57,928 nucleotides of DNA from Cochliopodium minus (Eukaryota; Discosea; Himatismenida; Cochliopodiidae), in assembly GCA_024220525.1 (NCBI GenBank), contig JAMYWO010000254.1:1-57928 (forward strand), given 5' to 3'. The notes under the pieces were generated by a model. The model was given only the letters and a program-made list of their open reading frames with translations. It was not told the origin of the DNA and made no database searches. The translations under genes and the position numbers were made by a program. This document shows, piece after piece, positions 41,506-52,545 of this stretch (the stretch's first letter is position 1; each line of letters starts with the position of its first letter).

Positions 41506-43906
41506 ATGAATTTAAGTTCAAATTGCTTCTCTAATCAAACTATGTTTTTGAATGGTAAAAAATTTAAAAAGAGATTCCCTAAATTCTTATCTTTTGACAT
41601 TTTATTTCCACATAATTTGATTTATAAAAATGAGTTTGAATATCCAGACACATATTTTTAACACTATAATAAATCAAACGTAGATATATTGGATATAACC
41701 TCAAATAAGAATTGTTATTTTCATTTGGTGTTTTGTAATCGCATTTAAATGCAAATAATTTCTCGTCATGCATATCTTTGATATTTCCTTGTTGATAATT
41801 TAATTGACCCATTTATTTTATAGAGGATGGTGATTTATATGGATTTGGTTCTAATAATTATGGTCAATTGGGATTGGGAGATATTCAAAATAATATGCAA
41901 AGTTATGAGAATCCTACCTTTATCATGAACAACAAAAACATAAAAGAGATCATTCTAGGTGTAAATCATAGTTTCTATTTGGAGAGTAAAAAAAAAAAAA
42001 AATAAAAATAAAAAATTTTGTTTTCAAATTGATCGATCATAAAAATTTTAGAAAATGGAGATTTATATGGGTGTGGTAAATTATTCAATTAAAAAATTTT
42101 TTTTTAAGTTTCAATTTCATTCATGAATTTAAATTTAAAAAAAAAAATTTAAATTATTTTGTTCCAAATTATTTGTTAAAAAAAAAATTTTAAACAATTA
42201 AATTTAATTTTATTTTAAACAATTAAATTTAATTTTATTTTTTTTCATTTTTATAAACTTATTAGGATGGAACGATCAGTGTCAATTGGGAATATCAACA
42301 GGATCTTCAAACCCGAAAACATTCATCAAATCTTGTTCTGAAGTGAAAAGGATATGGACTTCATACCGTTCCACCATTATAGAAAAGTGTAAAAAATATT
42401 TAAAAAATAAAATATGAAAAAAAAAAAAAAACATAAATATTTTATTTTAAAAAAATTTTAAAATTAAAAATATTTGGAAATTTAACTTGTAGAAAAGTGT
42501 CAAAATAAAATAAAATAAAAAATAAAAAATAATAATATTTTAAAAAAAAACAAATAAACTTTTAATAACAGTTGACAAGAAAATATATTTTGTTGGGAAT
42601 ATGGGGGCTTTCACTTCCCAGACTCTTAAAAAAATAAAAATAGGGGAATGCTCCTCTATTTCACTTGGTTGTTCTCATGCAATATTCTTGACAAGTAAAA
42701 ACAAAAAATAAAAAACAAAAAACAAAAAATAAAATAAAAAATAAAAAATAAAAAATAAAAAATAAAAAATAAAAAATAAAAAATAAAAAAAATGATTTGA
42801 AGAATTAAAAAATTTTAAAAGAAAAAGGAGAAATTTTCGGGTTGGGATCATTTTATGGAGAGTCTTCGGAAACGACCAAGAACCTTGTTCTTTTGTTTAC
42901 TAACAAAGATGCTTATTCTGTTAGTTGTGGGTACAGAAACTCTTTTGTATTATCTGGTAATTAAAAATAAAAATAAATAAAAATATAAAAAATAAAAATA
43001 AAAATAAACAAAAACAAAAAATAAAAAATAAAAAATAAAAAATAAAAAAATTACTGATTAATGTGAAGAAAATTAACTACATTTTCCAAAGAAAGAAAAA
43101 GAGGCTCTCTTTTGCATTGTTTTGGAATAGATATTTCTGTGAAATCAACCGAAGCAAACGAAAAAATTTCAAAAATTAAATTTCCCAAAAAAATTAAAAG
43201 TTTGCACTGTGGAGGAACTCACATTTTAATGTTGACATGTTCATTACTTTTTTTTTCAATGTTTTTTAAACTATTTTCATAATGGGAATACTTTAATCTT
43301 TTTTTTTTAAATTAGATGATGGAGAAGTTTATGGGAAAGGAGAGAATGAACACAATCAACTTGCATTGGATCCTTTTGTTAAAAAATACCAAGATTTTAC
43401 CAAAACACAAATAATAAATGTTGATAAAATTACTTGTGGATGGAATCATTCAATTTTTGTTTTGAGTAAAAAAAAAAACAATTTCTTTTTATTTTATTTT
43501 TTGTAAAAAAAAAAAATGTCAAAAACTTTCTAGAAAATAAAGAAATTTATGTTATTGGTGGGAATTTTAGAGGCAGATTAGGTGTTGGTGATTCTCTCAA
43601 TAGAACTACTTTGACCAAAATATCTTTTGAGAAATTAAAGTACATCCATAACCACCATTCATGTTGCGTAACAACTAACAAAAATTATTAAAAGTTAAAT
43701 TCTTTAATTTTCATTTTAAAAAAAAGGATTGGAGTCCTCAAGAACATTACTTTTTTGGAAAAGAATTTAATTTTAAAATCATTTCTTTGATTACTTGTTT
43801 CAAACTTTTCACAAAAAAAATAAAGGAAGAGAAAAATTTGGTGATAAAATTACCAAGGCCCATTCTCTACCTAATAATAAAGACAATTGCTGATTTTGAA
43901 AATTAA
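41506..43906 (+). CDS. RCC1-repeat protein with C-terminal W-S-P-x2-H module
   Basis: Nine or ten exons from ATG 41506 (exon 1 41506-41554, next 41824). The repeats read FLNEDGDLYGFGSNNYGQLG, NGDLYGCGWNDQCQLGIS, KKIYFVGNMGAF, GEIFGLGSFYGESSETTK, DDGEVYGKGENEHNQLALD and NKEIYVIGGNFRGRLGVGD, with linking C-G-W/Y-x-x-S/H-x-x-F-x-L strands, i.e. one seven-bladed propeller. The last exon (43729-43906) encodes DWSPQEHYFFGKEFNFKIIS and an Ile/Leu/Lys-rich helix ending IADFEN. It follows donor TGC|GTAACA. The RCC1-type arginine finger or beta-wedge for Ran is not evident, so Ran exchange activity is unlikely to be inferable. The gene is convergent with its right neighbour, 46 bases apart. Confidence 0.85.
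42718..42792. repeat. AAAAAT hexamer microsatellite
   Basis: About ten copies of AAAAAT/AAAAAC within an intron of the RCC1 gene, the sense-strand counterpart of the T-rich array in the PARN intron. A shorter array recurs in the next intron (43010-43050). Confidence 0.85.
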
Positions 43907-43952
43907 AAAAAATTTATTTACAATTTTAATTTTATTAATTATTTAGATAAAT

Positions 43953-45503
43953 TTATTTGGATGTAATGATTGAAACATTTTGGTAGCGTAAACCAGGTAG
44001 TTTGTTCTCCCATTCGGTGGTACCAGTCAAAGCATCAACACTAAACAAACGACCAAAAACACCAACCAAAAGTTTATCTTGTTGAGTGTAAACGAGAGAA
44101 GCAGCACCAGAAAATTGTCCCAAATAACATCTCCAAACATCCTCCCCAGTGTGCTTGTCCAAAGCAACCACATGAGTGCAAACTGCGACAAAAAGCAAAT
44201 CATCTAACTTGACGTTTTTGTGGTTGTTGGTGTTGAGATCAGTGGTATAGTTAAGGTTTTGGAGCTCATTGTAATTGATGCCGAACATGTTTTGGTTTCT
44301 GTTTGGTTGATGATGAGGGATGGTGTTGTTAATATTGCTGATATTGCTTATTGGAGAAAAGATGCAAAAATTGTTGTTTGGAAGGTTGATATTTGGGTTG
44401 TTAAGGTTGACATTCATGTTCATGTTGTTTGGGTTGTTATTAATGTTAGAATTGTTATTGTTGTTGACGAGGTTGTTATTTCTGTTGTTATTAAGATGGA
44501 GGTTGTTTTGTTGTTGTGGTGGGTTTTCCAGGTTGAGTTGTTGGTGGAGGGAGAGGGCAAGCTTTTCATCTTCCTCCAATTGTTTTTGTTTGATGTTTTC
44601 TGTGACTGAAAATTGTTGAAGAATTTGTTGTTGAGATAAAATTGGTTGTACTTGTTGTTGTTGTTGTGGAACTTGAATTATCTGTTGTTGTAATGGTTGT
44701 TGTTGAATTTGGATAGGATAAGGATAGAGAGGAGATTGGATGAATTGAGGCTGTTGAATTGGTAATTGTTGTTGTATTGGAATTTGAGGTAATTGTTGTT
44801 GTAATGGCTGTTGAATTGGTATTTGTTGTAATGGCTGTTGTTGAATATGTTGTTGAGGAAAGGGATAAAGAACAAAGGGGGAAGGATTTTGCTGAATTGG
44901 CTGATTTGTTTGTTGGATTGATTGTTGGATTGGTTGATTATTTTGTCCAATAACTATTTTACTATTTTGTTGGACCATTACTGGTTGTTGGATCATTTGA
45001 TTTATTTGTATTGGTTGTTGGATTGGTTGTTGTTGGATTATCTGTTTTGGATCTTTTCTTTGGTTATTCGATGAGGATTTGGTTGCAAAGGTAATAAATC
45101 CAAATCCGAGACCAACCATTTCTAAATTTTAACAAAATATTAGATATTTTTTGAAGGAGTTTTAAAAAATAAAATTAAAAAGATAATTCAAAAAAATAGT
45201 TTAAATATTTTATGATTCTGACCATTCTGTGCTATTATTTTCCCATCAGCCTCATTCAAAATGAATATTTTTCCAGATGTTGAACAATACACTTTATTCT
45301 CTTCAAGGAAACAATTAACTGGGTTATAACCTTTAGAAAAAATTACAATATTAATTTTTAAAAGATGGGAAGAAAGAAATTTCTTTATTTTTTTGATTAT
45401 TACCTGTTCCTGGCAAGCTTGTTCTCCAAATTTCCTTCCCATTTTCTTGATCTATTGCTGCAACATAACCATAAGTTCCAATAATAATTTTTTCTTTATT
45501 CAT
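43953..45503 (-). CDS. PQQ-type beta-propeller protein with large Gln/Asn-rich insertion
   Basis: Three exons (45503-45416, about 45332-45222, 45121-43953). The N-terminus has PQQ-like blades: KIIIGTYGYVAAIDQENGKE-IWR, then KVYCSTSGKIFILNEADGKI. The C-terminus continues the same fold: LLFVAVCTHVVALDKHTGED-VWRCYLG, then KLLVGVFGRLFSVDALTGTT-EWENKLPG. Each has the A/V-x-D-x-x-T/N-G-x-x-x-W signature. Between them about 270 residues are nearly pure Gln, Pro and Asn (QQPIQQPIQINQ, NNNRNNNLVNNNNNSNINNN), inserted within the propeller. The protein has no signal peptide, so it is probably cytosolic. Gene length and exon phases are consistent, and the insertion is coding because the flanking blades are in the same frame. 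Confidence 0.82.
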
Positions 45504-45703
45504 TCTTTTTTTTTCAAATTTTTTCTATTTTTTTTTTTATTTAATTTTTTTGATTTTTTTTTTTGAATTTCTTAAAAGGAGAAATTGAAAATTCTTTTGA
45601 AAAATTAATTTTTCAAATAAAATCATCAATGAAAAATTCAATCCTTTTCAATCCAATATCCAAGCATAGAGAAATAGATTTTTCAAAGATTTAATATTTT
45701 AAT

Positions 45704-47049
45704 TTAAAAATGAAGGATAGAACCAAAAAGAAAATGTTGGATGATGGGATATTTGCCTAAAACTTCTGCTTTAAACATTTTGATCATTCCTTCATTAGTT
45801 TTTTCCCAATGAGGAAGTTGGGTAAGAGAAAAAAGAATAGGACTGTGTTCAGCAAATGGTCCTTAAAGGATAAAAAAATTATGTAAAAATAAAAAATAAT
45901 AAATTTCAAAAAAAAAAAATAAAAACAAAAAAACAAAAAAATCAATAAAAAATAAACAAGTTTTTATAAAATATGAAATTATACCTTTTTTAACACTGTT
46001 GATATAATCGATGGCGGCGAGGTAGAGATAGTCATTTTTGTTTTCAGTTATGACACGTTCATTAGTGATGGATTTTGGGAAAATGAGTTTGTTTTGTTTC
46101 AATTGTGAACTTCCCCATAAAAAAGGAATGAATTGGTAATCGTCTAAACTCCATACGCCATGACTCAAAATGAGTTTACTTAGACCACGTTTAAAGAAAA
46201 GAAAAAATAAAAATTACCTTCCTGCAGGCTCCAAACCATATCTAAAATGAAAAGAAAATTAATAAATGTAAAAATAAATAAACGTAAAAATATTAAAAAA
46301 AAATCAATAAAACTTTAACTTTAAAAAAGAAATAAGATATTTTTTAAAATATAAAAAAATAAAAAATTAAAAAAAATTACCTTTGTTGAATTTTACGTAT
46401 TAATTTCATATAATGATCAAAAACGAAAAGAGGAGCAGAAATGTAATCATCTTCTTGAAACAACTTCATCTCATCCAAACAAACCAACAAACAAACAAAA
46501 TTGGTTTCGTGTCCAGTACCGTAATCTATTCTCACCCTGTTTCCGAAAGAATGGAGCAAGTAGCTTTTCAATTCTATTTTTGATTTTTTCAATTCTTCTT
46601 CATTATTTTCTTTTTCAAAAAGTCCTTCGATGAGATTTTCTGATTCTTTTTCTATTTTGTCGAACAGTGTTCTGAATGCTGTGTTTCCGTATCTCATTTC
46701 TTGCTTTATTGGTTCGATTTCATCTACCCATTTCGATATTTTTTCCAACATTTTAACTACATTGTTGCTTATCTTTTGAAATAATCAAATTTTTAATTTT
46801 CTCTGAAAACAATATTAAAATTGTGAATTATTTGAAAATATAAACAACCTCTCTTTAAAAAGATAATTAAATTTATGTTGTTACATTTGAAGGTTGTGGG
46901 CTTGATGAAATGGTCTTTGATATAATCTTGTCATTACATTTCAATATGAAATCTATGAACTTGTTATAAGCAGAAGTATTTGTCCATTTGTGAAATTCTT
47001 GTTTATTATTTAAAAATAAGAATTTGGTCTCTTGGAAATTAAATTGCAT
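45704..47049 (-). CDS. PTPA: PTPA, serine/threonine phosphatase 2A activator (peptidyl-prolyl isomerase)
   Basis: Loads metal and restores activity of PP2A catalytic subunits. Exons 47049-46885, 46772-46381, 46241-46218 (24 nt), 46163-45985 and 45861-45704 join to 250 residues. Signatures: [39 protein letters not shown], the active region [44 protein letters not shown] (across the 24-nt exon), [29 protein letters not shown], and the invariant end [11 protein letters not shown]. The ATG at 46751 is internal; the separate first exon at 47049 supplies the conserved N-terminal helix. It is shorter than human PTPA, lacking most of the variable N-terminus. Confidence 0.95.
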
Positions 47050-47174
47050 CACAAATCAAAAGTAAAAGGTTCAATTTTTTTTTTTTTTTATTGAGAATAT
47101 ATAGATGATTAAATGTCCATATATTTGAATAAAAGGAGAATATCGATTCATATGTTCGAAAAATTTAATATAAT

Positions 47175-48171
47175 TTATTTCAATTGAAAAGACTTTGTAG
47201 CTGCAAATAAAAAGCATTTTTCTACATTTTGGGAATCCAAAGCGGAAGTTTCAAAATATTCAGCGATATTATTCTCTTTGGACCATTTCTTGGCCTCCTC
47301 TGATGATACTAATCTTTCTTCAGAATCCACTTTATTTCCAACCAAAATAAATGGAAAAGATTGAGGATTAGTTGGTGCACTTTGTTTAAGAAATTCATTT
47401 TTCCATTTATCCAAATGTACAAAGCTATCATGATCTGTCACACTAAAAACAAGTAAACAAGCATCAGCTCCTCTAAAAAAAGCTATATTTTTCGTTTGAA
47501 TAATTTGAATTGGAAATAAAGAATGAATTATATTGCATATATATCTTTGATAATTTCATTTATATTCTTTAATATTTTATATTGAAGTGATTTTTTTATA
47601 CCTTTTGCCAATGATGCAAATCTTTCTTGCCCTTTATATTATATTTAATAACCAAATATAAAAAAATTTCTTCAAATTTATGTTATACCTGCTGTATCCC
47701 ACTAAAATAAGAATTTTTCAATAATGAATAATTACAAAAAAGAAGAATTTGATTGTTTACAATTTGAAGAGAAATTTGTTTTCCATTTAAATCAATGCTG
47801 TATAATTTTAATATTTTTTGTATATTTTACATTTTTATGAAATATACAACAAAGTTTTACTTTTTTGTCAAGAAATCAGCTCCTATAGTTGTTTTATAAT
47901 CCATTGATACTCTATCTTTGACATATCTATGCATCAAGCCTAATAAATTAGAATGAAATAATAGAATTGATTTATTTACTTGTCTTTCCAACTCTATTTT
48001 TAAAAAAGAAAGTGATTATTTGATTCAAAAAAAAAATCATTTATTTTTATCAAATCCAAACCCACTATCCCCAATAATAACAAATTTTAATAATGAGTTT
48101 TGGTTATCAGAGTATTGAGTTGATATTTTTAATAAATCTTCATTATCATTCTTCGTATTTGAACAACCCAT
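47175..48171 (-). CDS. Rab7-like GTPase with N-terminal acylation signal
   Basis: Seven exons: 48171-48062, 47993-47980 (14 nt), 47939-47861, 47797-47761, 47701-47689 (13 nt), 47631-47602 (30 nt) and 47482-47175, giving 196 residues with every phase consistent. G boxes: GDSGVGKTS, TTIGADF (RabF1 region), WDTAGQERF, NKVD, and ETSAL where most Rabs have SAK. FFRGADACLLVF and the DKWKNEFLKQSAPTNPQSFP segment place it near Rab7. It begins MGCSNTK, an N-myristoylation plus palmitoylation context (G2, C3, T6, K7), and ends TKSFQLK without any C-terminal cysteine for prenylation. It therefore probably attaches to membranes by its N-terminus, as plant ARA6 does (inference). Confidence 0.9.
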
Positions 48172-49345
48172 CAATTATTTCAATTCTTTTCAATTTTTTT
48201 TTTTTTTATTTTCATTTTTTCACTATCAAAACTATTCTGAAGAATTTTAATTTTAAGAGAATTTCATTCAATTTAAAAAATTTAAAAAAAATCGTGACAA
48301 TTTCAATAAAATGGATAAGCTTATCCATTCTCATTTGCGAATTTCTCTTAATATTTCAATATTGAACTATTTAATTTAATCAAAAAAAAAAAAAAACAAA
48401 AATAAAAATAAAAATAAAAATAAAAAAAAAAAGTTGGAAATCAGATTAATTCCCATATAAAAACAAAATTTATTTCTATATGGCATGGTTGTTTGATATT
48501 TCTCACCAATGGCAAAATATTATTTTATTTTTCCACCATATTTAATTTTTTCTTAATTATTTTTATTTATTTAGAAACTCTTCAATGCTATCGGGTACCT
48601 GCATTGAATTATCCTTGATTTCTGGATAGCATGCATTGAAATTTCTTTCTCTTGGCAATTATATACCAGAGTGATTTCATTCGATAAATTGCATAATATA
48701 AACTTGCGGTCCCGTGCTACCAAATATTCTATGATCATTCTTCATAATGTGTTTAAGCTCCCTAAATAGGAAGATGTCCTAGGATACAGATTAGAAATCG
48801 GAATAACCCACTGATGTTTCCCTCATGCTTTGATAATATACCTTCCCATTAAAAGAACCAAACATGCTTTGTATTGCTGCTCGATCAAATGCCACATGAT
48901 CTCTACACCTGTGCATTCAAGATAATGCTTTCGTACAAAGAGAATTTCATCGAAATTCATCCTAAAATTTTAATCTCAATACAAAGCATCCTAAGGACAA
49001 GTTTTTCTTTGCTTGGGTGGCCTCATATGGATAAAATTGCAACATCCTATGGATACATAAAAAGCATCTGTAAATTTAAGCAAATAACATAAGCGTGGAA
49101 TCTCAGGAAAAAATCTTCTTTTCAAAAAAAAACACAAAATTGGGTAAAATTTATTTAAATGACAAATAAATGAATAAATAATCAAAATTCTCTTATTTCC
49201 AAATGTACAAAACCCACTCGAGAGAAAAAACCAAACAAAGTCTCTTACTCTGTCCATGTGGGTGCCAACAGATAGATCCATAAGAAGGTTGATTCTCTTT
49301 ATCCATTTCTTTGCCTTCAAGAATAGGGGGAGTGGGTGGTTATTT
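48172..49345. other. Long gene-free stretch with a less AT-rich, possibly decayed, block
   Basis: Bases 48172-48550 are ordinary A/T filler with a (TAAAAA)n patch near 48400. From about 48570 to 49090 the composition is more balanced, without poly-A/T runs, more like coding sequence. Minus-strand fragments such as DEILFVRKHYLECTGVEIMW, LIEQQYKACLVLLMGR and RDRKFILCNLSNEITLVYNC are open but in different frames. I recognise no family and no tRNA or snRNA. The 3' UTR of the RWP-RK gene must occupy the right end. Confidence 0.4.
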
Positions 49346-51603
49346 TTATTTATTGCTACTCTTATGAGTAATATCCCCATAAAGTTGCTGCAGATTGAGA
49401 TTCCGAGCAATATCCCCTCCACTATTTTTTGGTGGTTTATTGTTGATGTAGGATTGTCCAGTGTTCCCTCTTTGGGATATCCCATCATTCGATGTTTTGA
49501 GTGAATCCATTTTGGTAGTGTAAAACATATCGTTTTGAGTTTTGTTTTCAATTTCACTTGGTGAGCCAAAAAGAATCGGAGAAAAACTTTTATTATTTGA
49601 AGAATCTTTATCCAAATTAAAGAAATCAGTGTTATTTAGTTGAGAGTTAAAGTACTGGTAATTGCTTTGCATATGATGATTGTTGTTGTTGATAGGATAT
49701 CCTTTTTGAGGAGATTCATTGATCATCTTTCTTTTCTTTTCGATGGGATCGTAGTAAGAGTTTGGATAGAAATCTGTTTCTGGTATTTCGTTGAAAAATT
49801 TTGGAAGGGAGGAGAGTGGAGGTGCAAAAGATCCCTTCAAAGGAGATGGCATCATCTTGCCGAGTGTAGGAGTGTTGTCCGAGAAGAAAGGGGAATCCTT
49901 CTTGTAGCTGATATCAAAGTGAACGGGTGGCTCATAAGGGAAGGGATTGGAATCATCAAACATTTTTGGTTCGCTGAATTCAGAGTTTACCAAATATTCT
50001 TGGTAGATAGGATCAGTTGTATTGATTGATTGATAGGGATAGGTATTGTGAAGCATTGGATCTGAAATGCCATAATCATCGAAATCATTGAGATTCTCTA
50101 CCACGTTAAAATGATCATTTAGATACAAGTTTCCGTTGATAGGATCGAGCATATCTATTTTTTTTCTCTTGTTTAAATCTTTGATGGAAGGGAGGGTGGT
50201 TTTGGTTTTGATAGGATAGGTCGGATACTTGGGAGAAAATTGAGGAGATTCAGATTCAGGAGATTTCTGGGCAAAAGGATCAGAATTGATCAATCCATCT
50301 TTTCCATTGAAAAAAGAAAGATTCCTTTTCTGAATCTCTTGCTCCTTTCTGAATTCTTCTTCCATCGAGCGATGTGGAGGGAGGATTTCTTTGTTTTTAA
50401 CAGTGGTGTATCTAAAGTTTTGAAGAAACTGTTGGAATTGAGGTGTATTTCCAAGATTCTTGTTGAGAGTATTGAGGCATTGTTTCGTACATTCTTGGTG
50501 TCCATAGCTTGAAAATTTGGGGAAAAAGTAAACATCTTCGTGTCCAACTACAGGCGAATAGCACATTGAACAGTTGAACACAGATGCATTCTCGAGGTAT
50601 GAGTTCTCCAACCTGTCAAATTCATTGTTGTTCATAGATGTCAAAGTTTCATCTTGAATGAATATTGATTTCATTACGAAATCCTATAAATTAAAATAAA
50701 TTAAATTCACAACATAAAATTAACTTAATTATTTTTTTTTTTGTTTCAATGAAAAATATTACCAAATGAGGACACTCTTCAATTTGTTTTCCGCAAGTAC
50801 ATGATACTTGTAAACCTAATTGCACAGTGAAAATGCTTTGATTATCTATTATTTTAAATTCCCTGACGTTATTATCTCCATCAAAAAAATTTGTGGTAAA
50901 AAGCAACATTTTCTGAAAATTATTAGGTAAACAATTTTAAGAAAAAATTGAACATAATTTACATTGAAATTGTTTTCTGGCTTTTTGATAGCCTTCTTCA
51001 TTACTTTTTTATTTGTTTTTGATGTTTTCACGTCATCATTCAAAAACATTGGAATATCTACTTGTTTGGTGATGGTATTATCTATTATATTCATTCTGCT
51101 GTCTTCCAACATCTTTATGTTTTGTTCTATTTGTTCGAGATCTTTGGGTGTCTTATTGCTTTGTATTGCTATCTTGTACTCTGCAATTTTGTGGTCAATA
51201 CTTTTTATCTATAACAATAAATTATTAAAAAGTTGATAAATCAAAAAAAAAAAAAGAAAAAGAAAATGGAAAATACCTTTCTATGAGGCCAACGAGCGAT
51301 ACCGAATTTACGGCAGTATTTCTTGAAATTGGTAGGACAGACACCCATTTCCTTAGCGGCCAATTTGAGAGGAATGTGGAATAAACTCTTCAGTTTTTCC
51401 AATCCTTCTTCATCTGCTTTAATTTTTGATCTTTTACTCCTTTTATTTTAAAAATAAAAAAAATTAATTAATTGAGAAAAAATAATTTCATGAAATTTTT
51501 TTGAGAGCAATATATGAAAAAAAAAAAATATAAATGAAAAGTTGGGAATAATTCCCCTTTAAAATTAAAATTAATAATTTGATCATGGGTATTACGTATT
51601 CAT
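49346..51603 (-). CDS. RWP-RK transcription-factor-like protein with SWIM and C4-type zinc motifs
   Basis: Exons: a tentative 8-nt first exon (51603-51596, Met-Asn-Thr), 51439-51277, about 51209-50964, about 50912-50763 and 50690-49346. Exon 2 encodes an RWP-RK domain: LFHIPLKLAAKEMGVCPTNF-KKYCRKFGIARWPHRK, the DNA-binding helix of NIN/MID-type factors. Exon 4 contains LGLQVSCTCGKQIEECPHL, a SWIM zinc finger (C-x-C-x6-C-x-H). Exon 5 follows with DFVMKSIFIQDETLTSMN then FNCSMCYSPV..YGHQECTKQC, a Cys-pair motif placed as the RING is behind SWIM in MEKK1-type ligases. The remaining 300 residues are Ser/Pro/Asn-rich. It is probably a nuclear regulator. The 5' end rests on one splice guess; ordering of domains does not. 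Confidence 0.8.
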
Positions 51604-52545
51604 TTTGTATTTAATATTGTAATAAGTTGAAAAAATTCTTATTATTCAAAAGTTTTCAATTTTTTTTTTTTTAAGCTTAATATTATTTATGTCTTTTTGT
51701 TTTTTTTTTTCATAAATGATAATTTGTAATTTTTTGGACAATTAGGTATCTCCGAATATTTAAGCTTTATGATGAAATAATAATTGTTATTTGGTCTTAA
51801 TTTTAAAGTAAAAGACTTTAAATCTTTAGAATGAGGTTTAAAAAGGAATCTTTTTACCCTGTGTAATAGGGTATTTTAATTGTTAAGTATCAGTGCTAAT
51901 ATATGGAAGTTATTTTTGAATTTTTCAGTTTCAATTCTTTTTGATGAATATTTAAAAAAAATAATATTTCAAATAATAACTTGTCAAATTGAAGAGCCAT
52001 TGTAACAATTTTCAATTGACATTATCTCCAGTCACTTCTTATAATCACTTTCATATTTAGGCTTATTCCAAGGTTTATTGTTTTTTTCAGTTAAAATTGG
52101 AATTAGCAAAACATTCAAGAGAAATTTGTCAATTATTTAGAAATAAAAAAATCTTTTGATATATAAAGAACATTCAGTGTACTTCAATATCCTTTTGTTC
52201 AATAACAACCACATAACTTTTAAAAGTTCATTTGTTTATAATGCTAAAAGGTATTTTTATTTATCCATTCAAAAATTTAATCACCTAAGTACATCAAAAA
52301 ATATTTGAAGAATATATCAAATTATGAAAATAACCAAGATTCTTTGGAAATAATTTCAATCATATGATTGAGATTTGAAGGTGCCTTTTACTTTCAAAAG
52401 AGATACCTTTATCATATGAAAATAAAAAAAGGATGAAAAGAAAATATAAAGAAAATAAAAAAAATAGCATAAAAAAAAATATAGGTATGATATTTTCAAA
52501 TTAGATTCACATAATATCAATAATCCCAATTATCATTTCAAGAAA
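51604..52545. other. Intergenic region upstream of eIF2-alpha
   Basis: About 940 bases between divergent genes. It is A/T-rich but not simple repeat and contains scattered words such as TTGATATATAAAGAACATTC near 52155. Promoters for both genes are expected. I found no ORF, tRNA, snRNA or repeat. It is the longest spacer without any coding trace in the window. Confidence 0.6.

Noticed and set aside
41579-41812. Minus-strand frame of 77 residues
   Set aside because: It lies wholly inside the first intron of the RCC1 gene, has no recognisable domain, and the plus-strand model explains the region with in-phase splicing.
44220-44619. Val/Leu-rich plus-strand frames of about 100-130 residues
   Set aside because: They are antisense shadows of the CAA/AAC-rich coding strand of the PQQ protein; their composition follows from the opposite strand.
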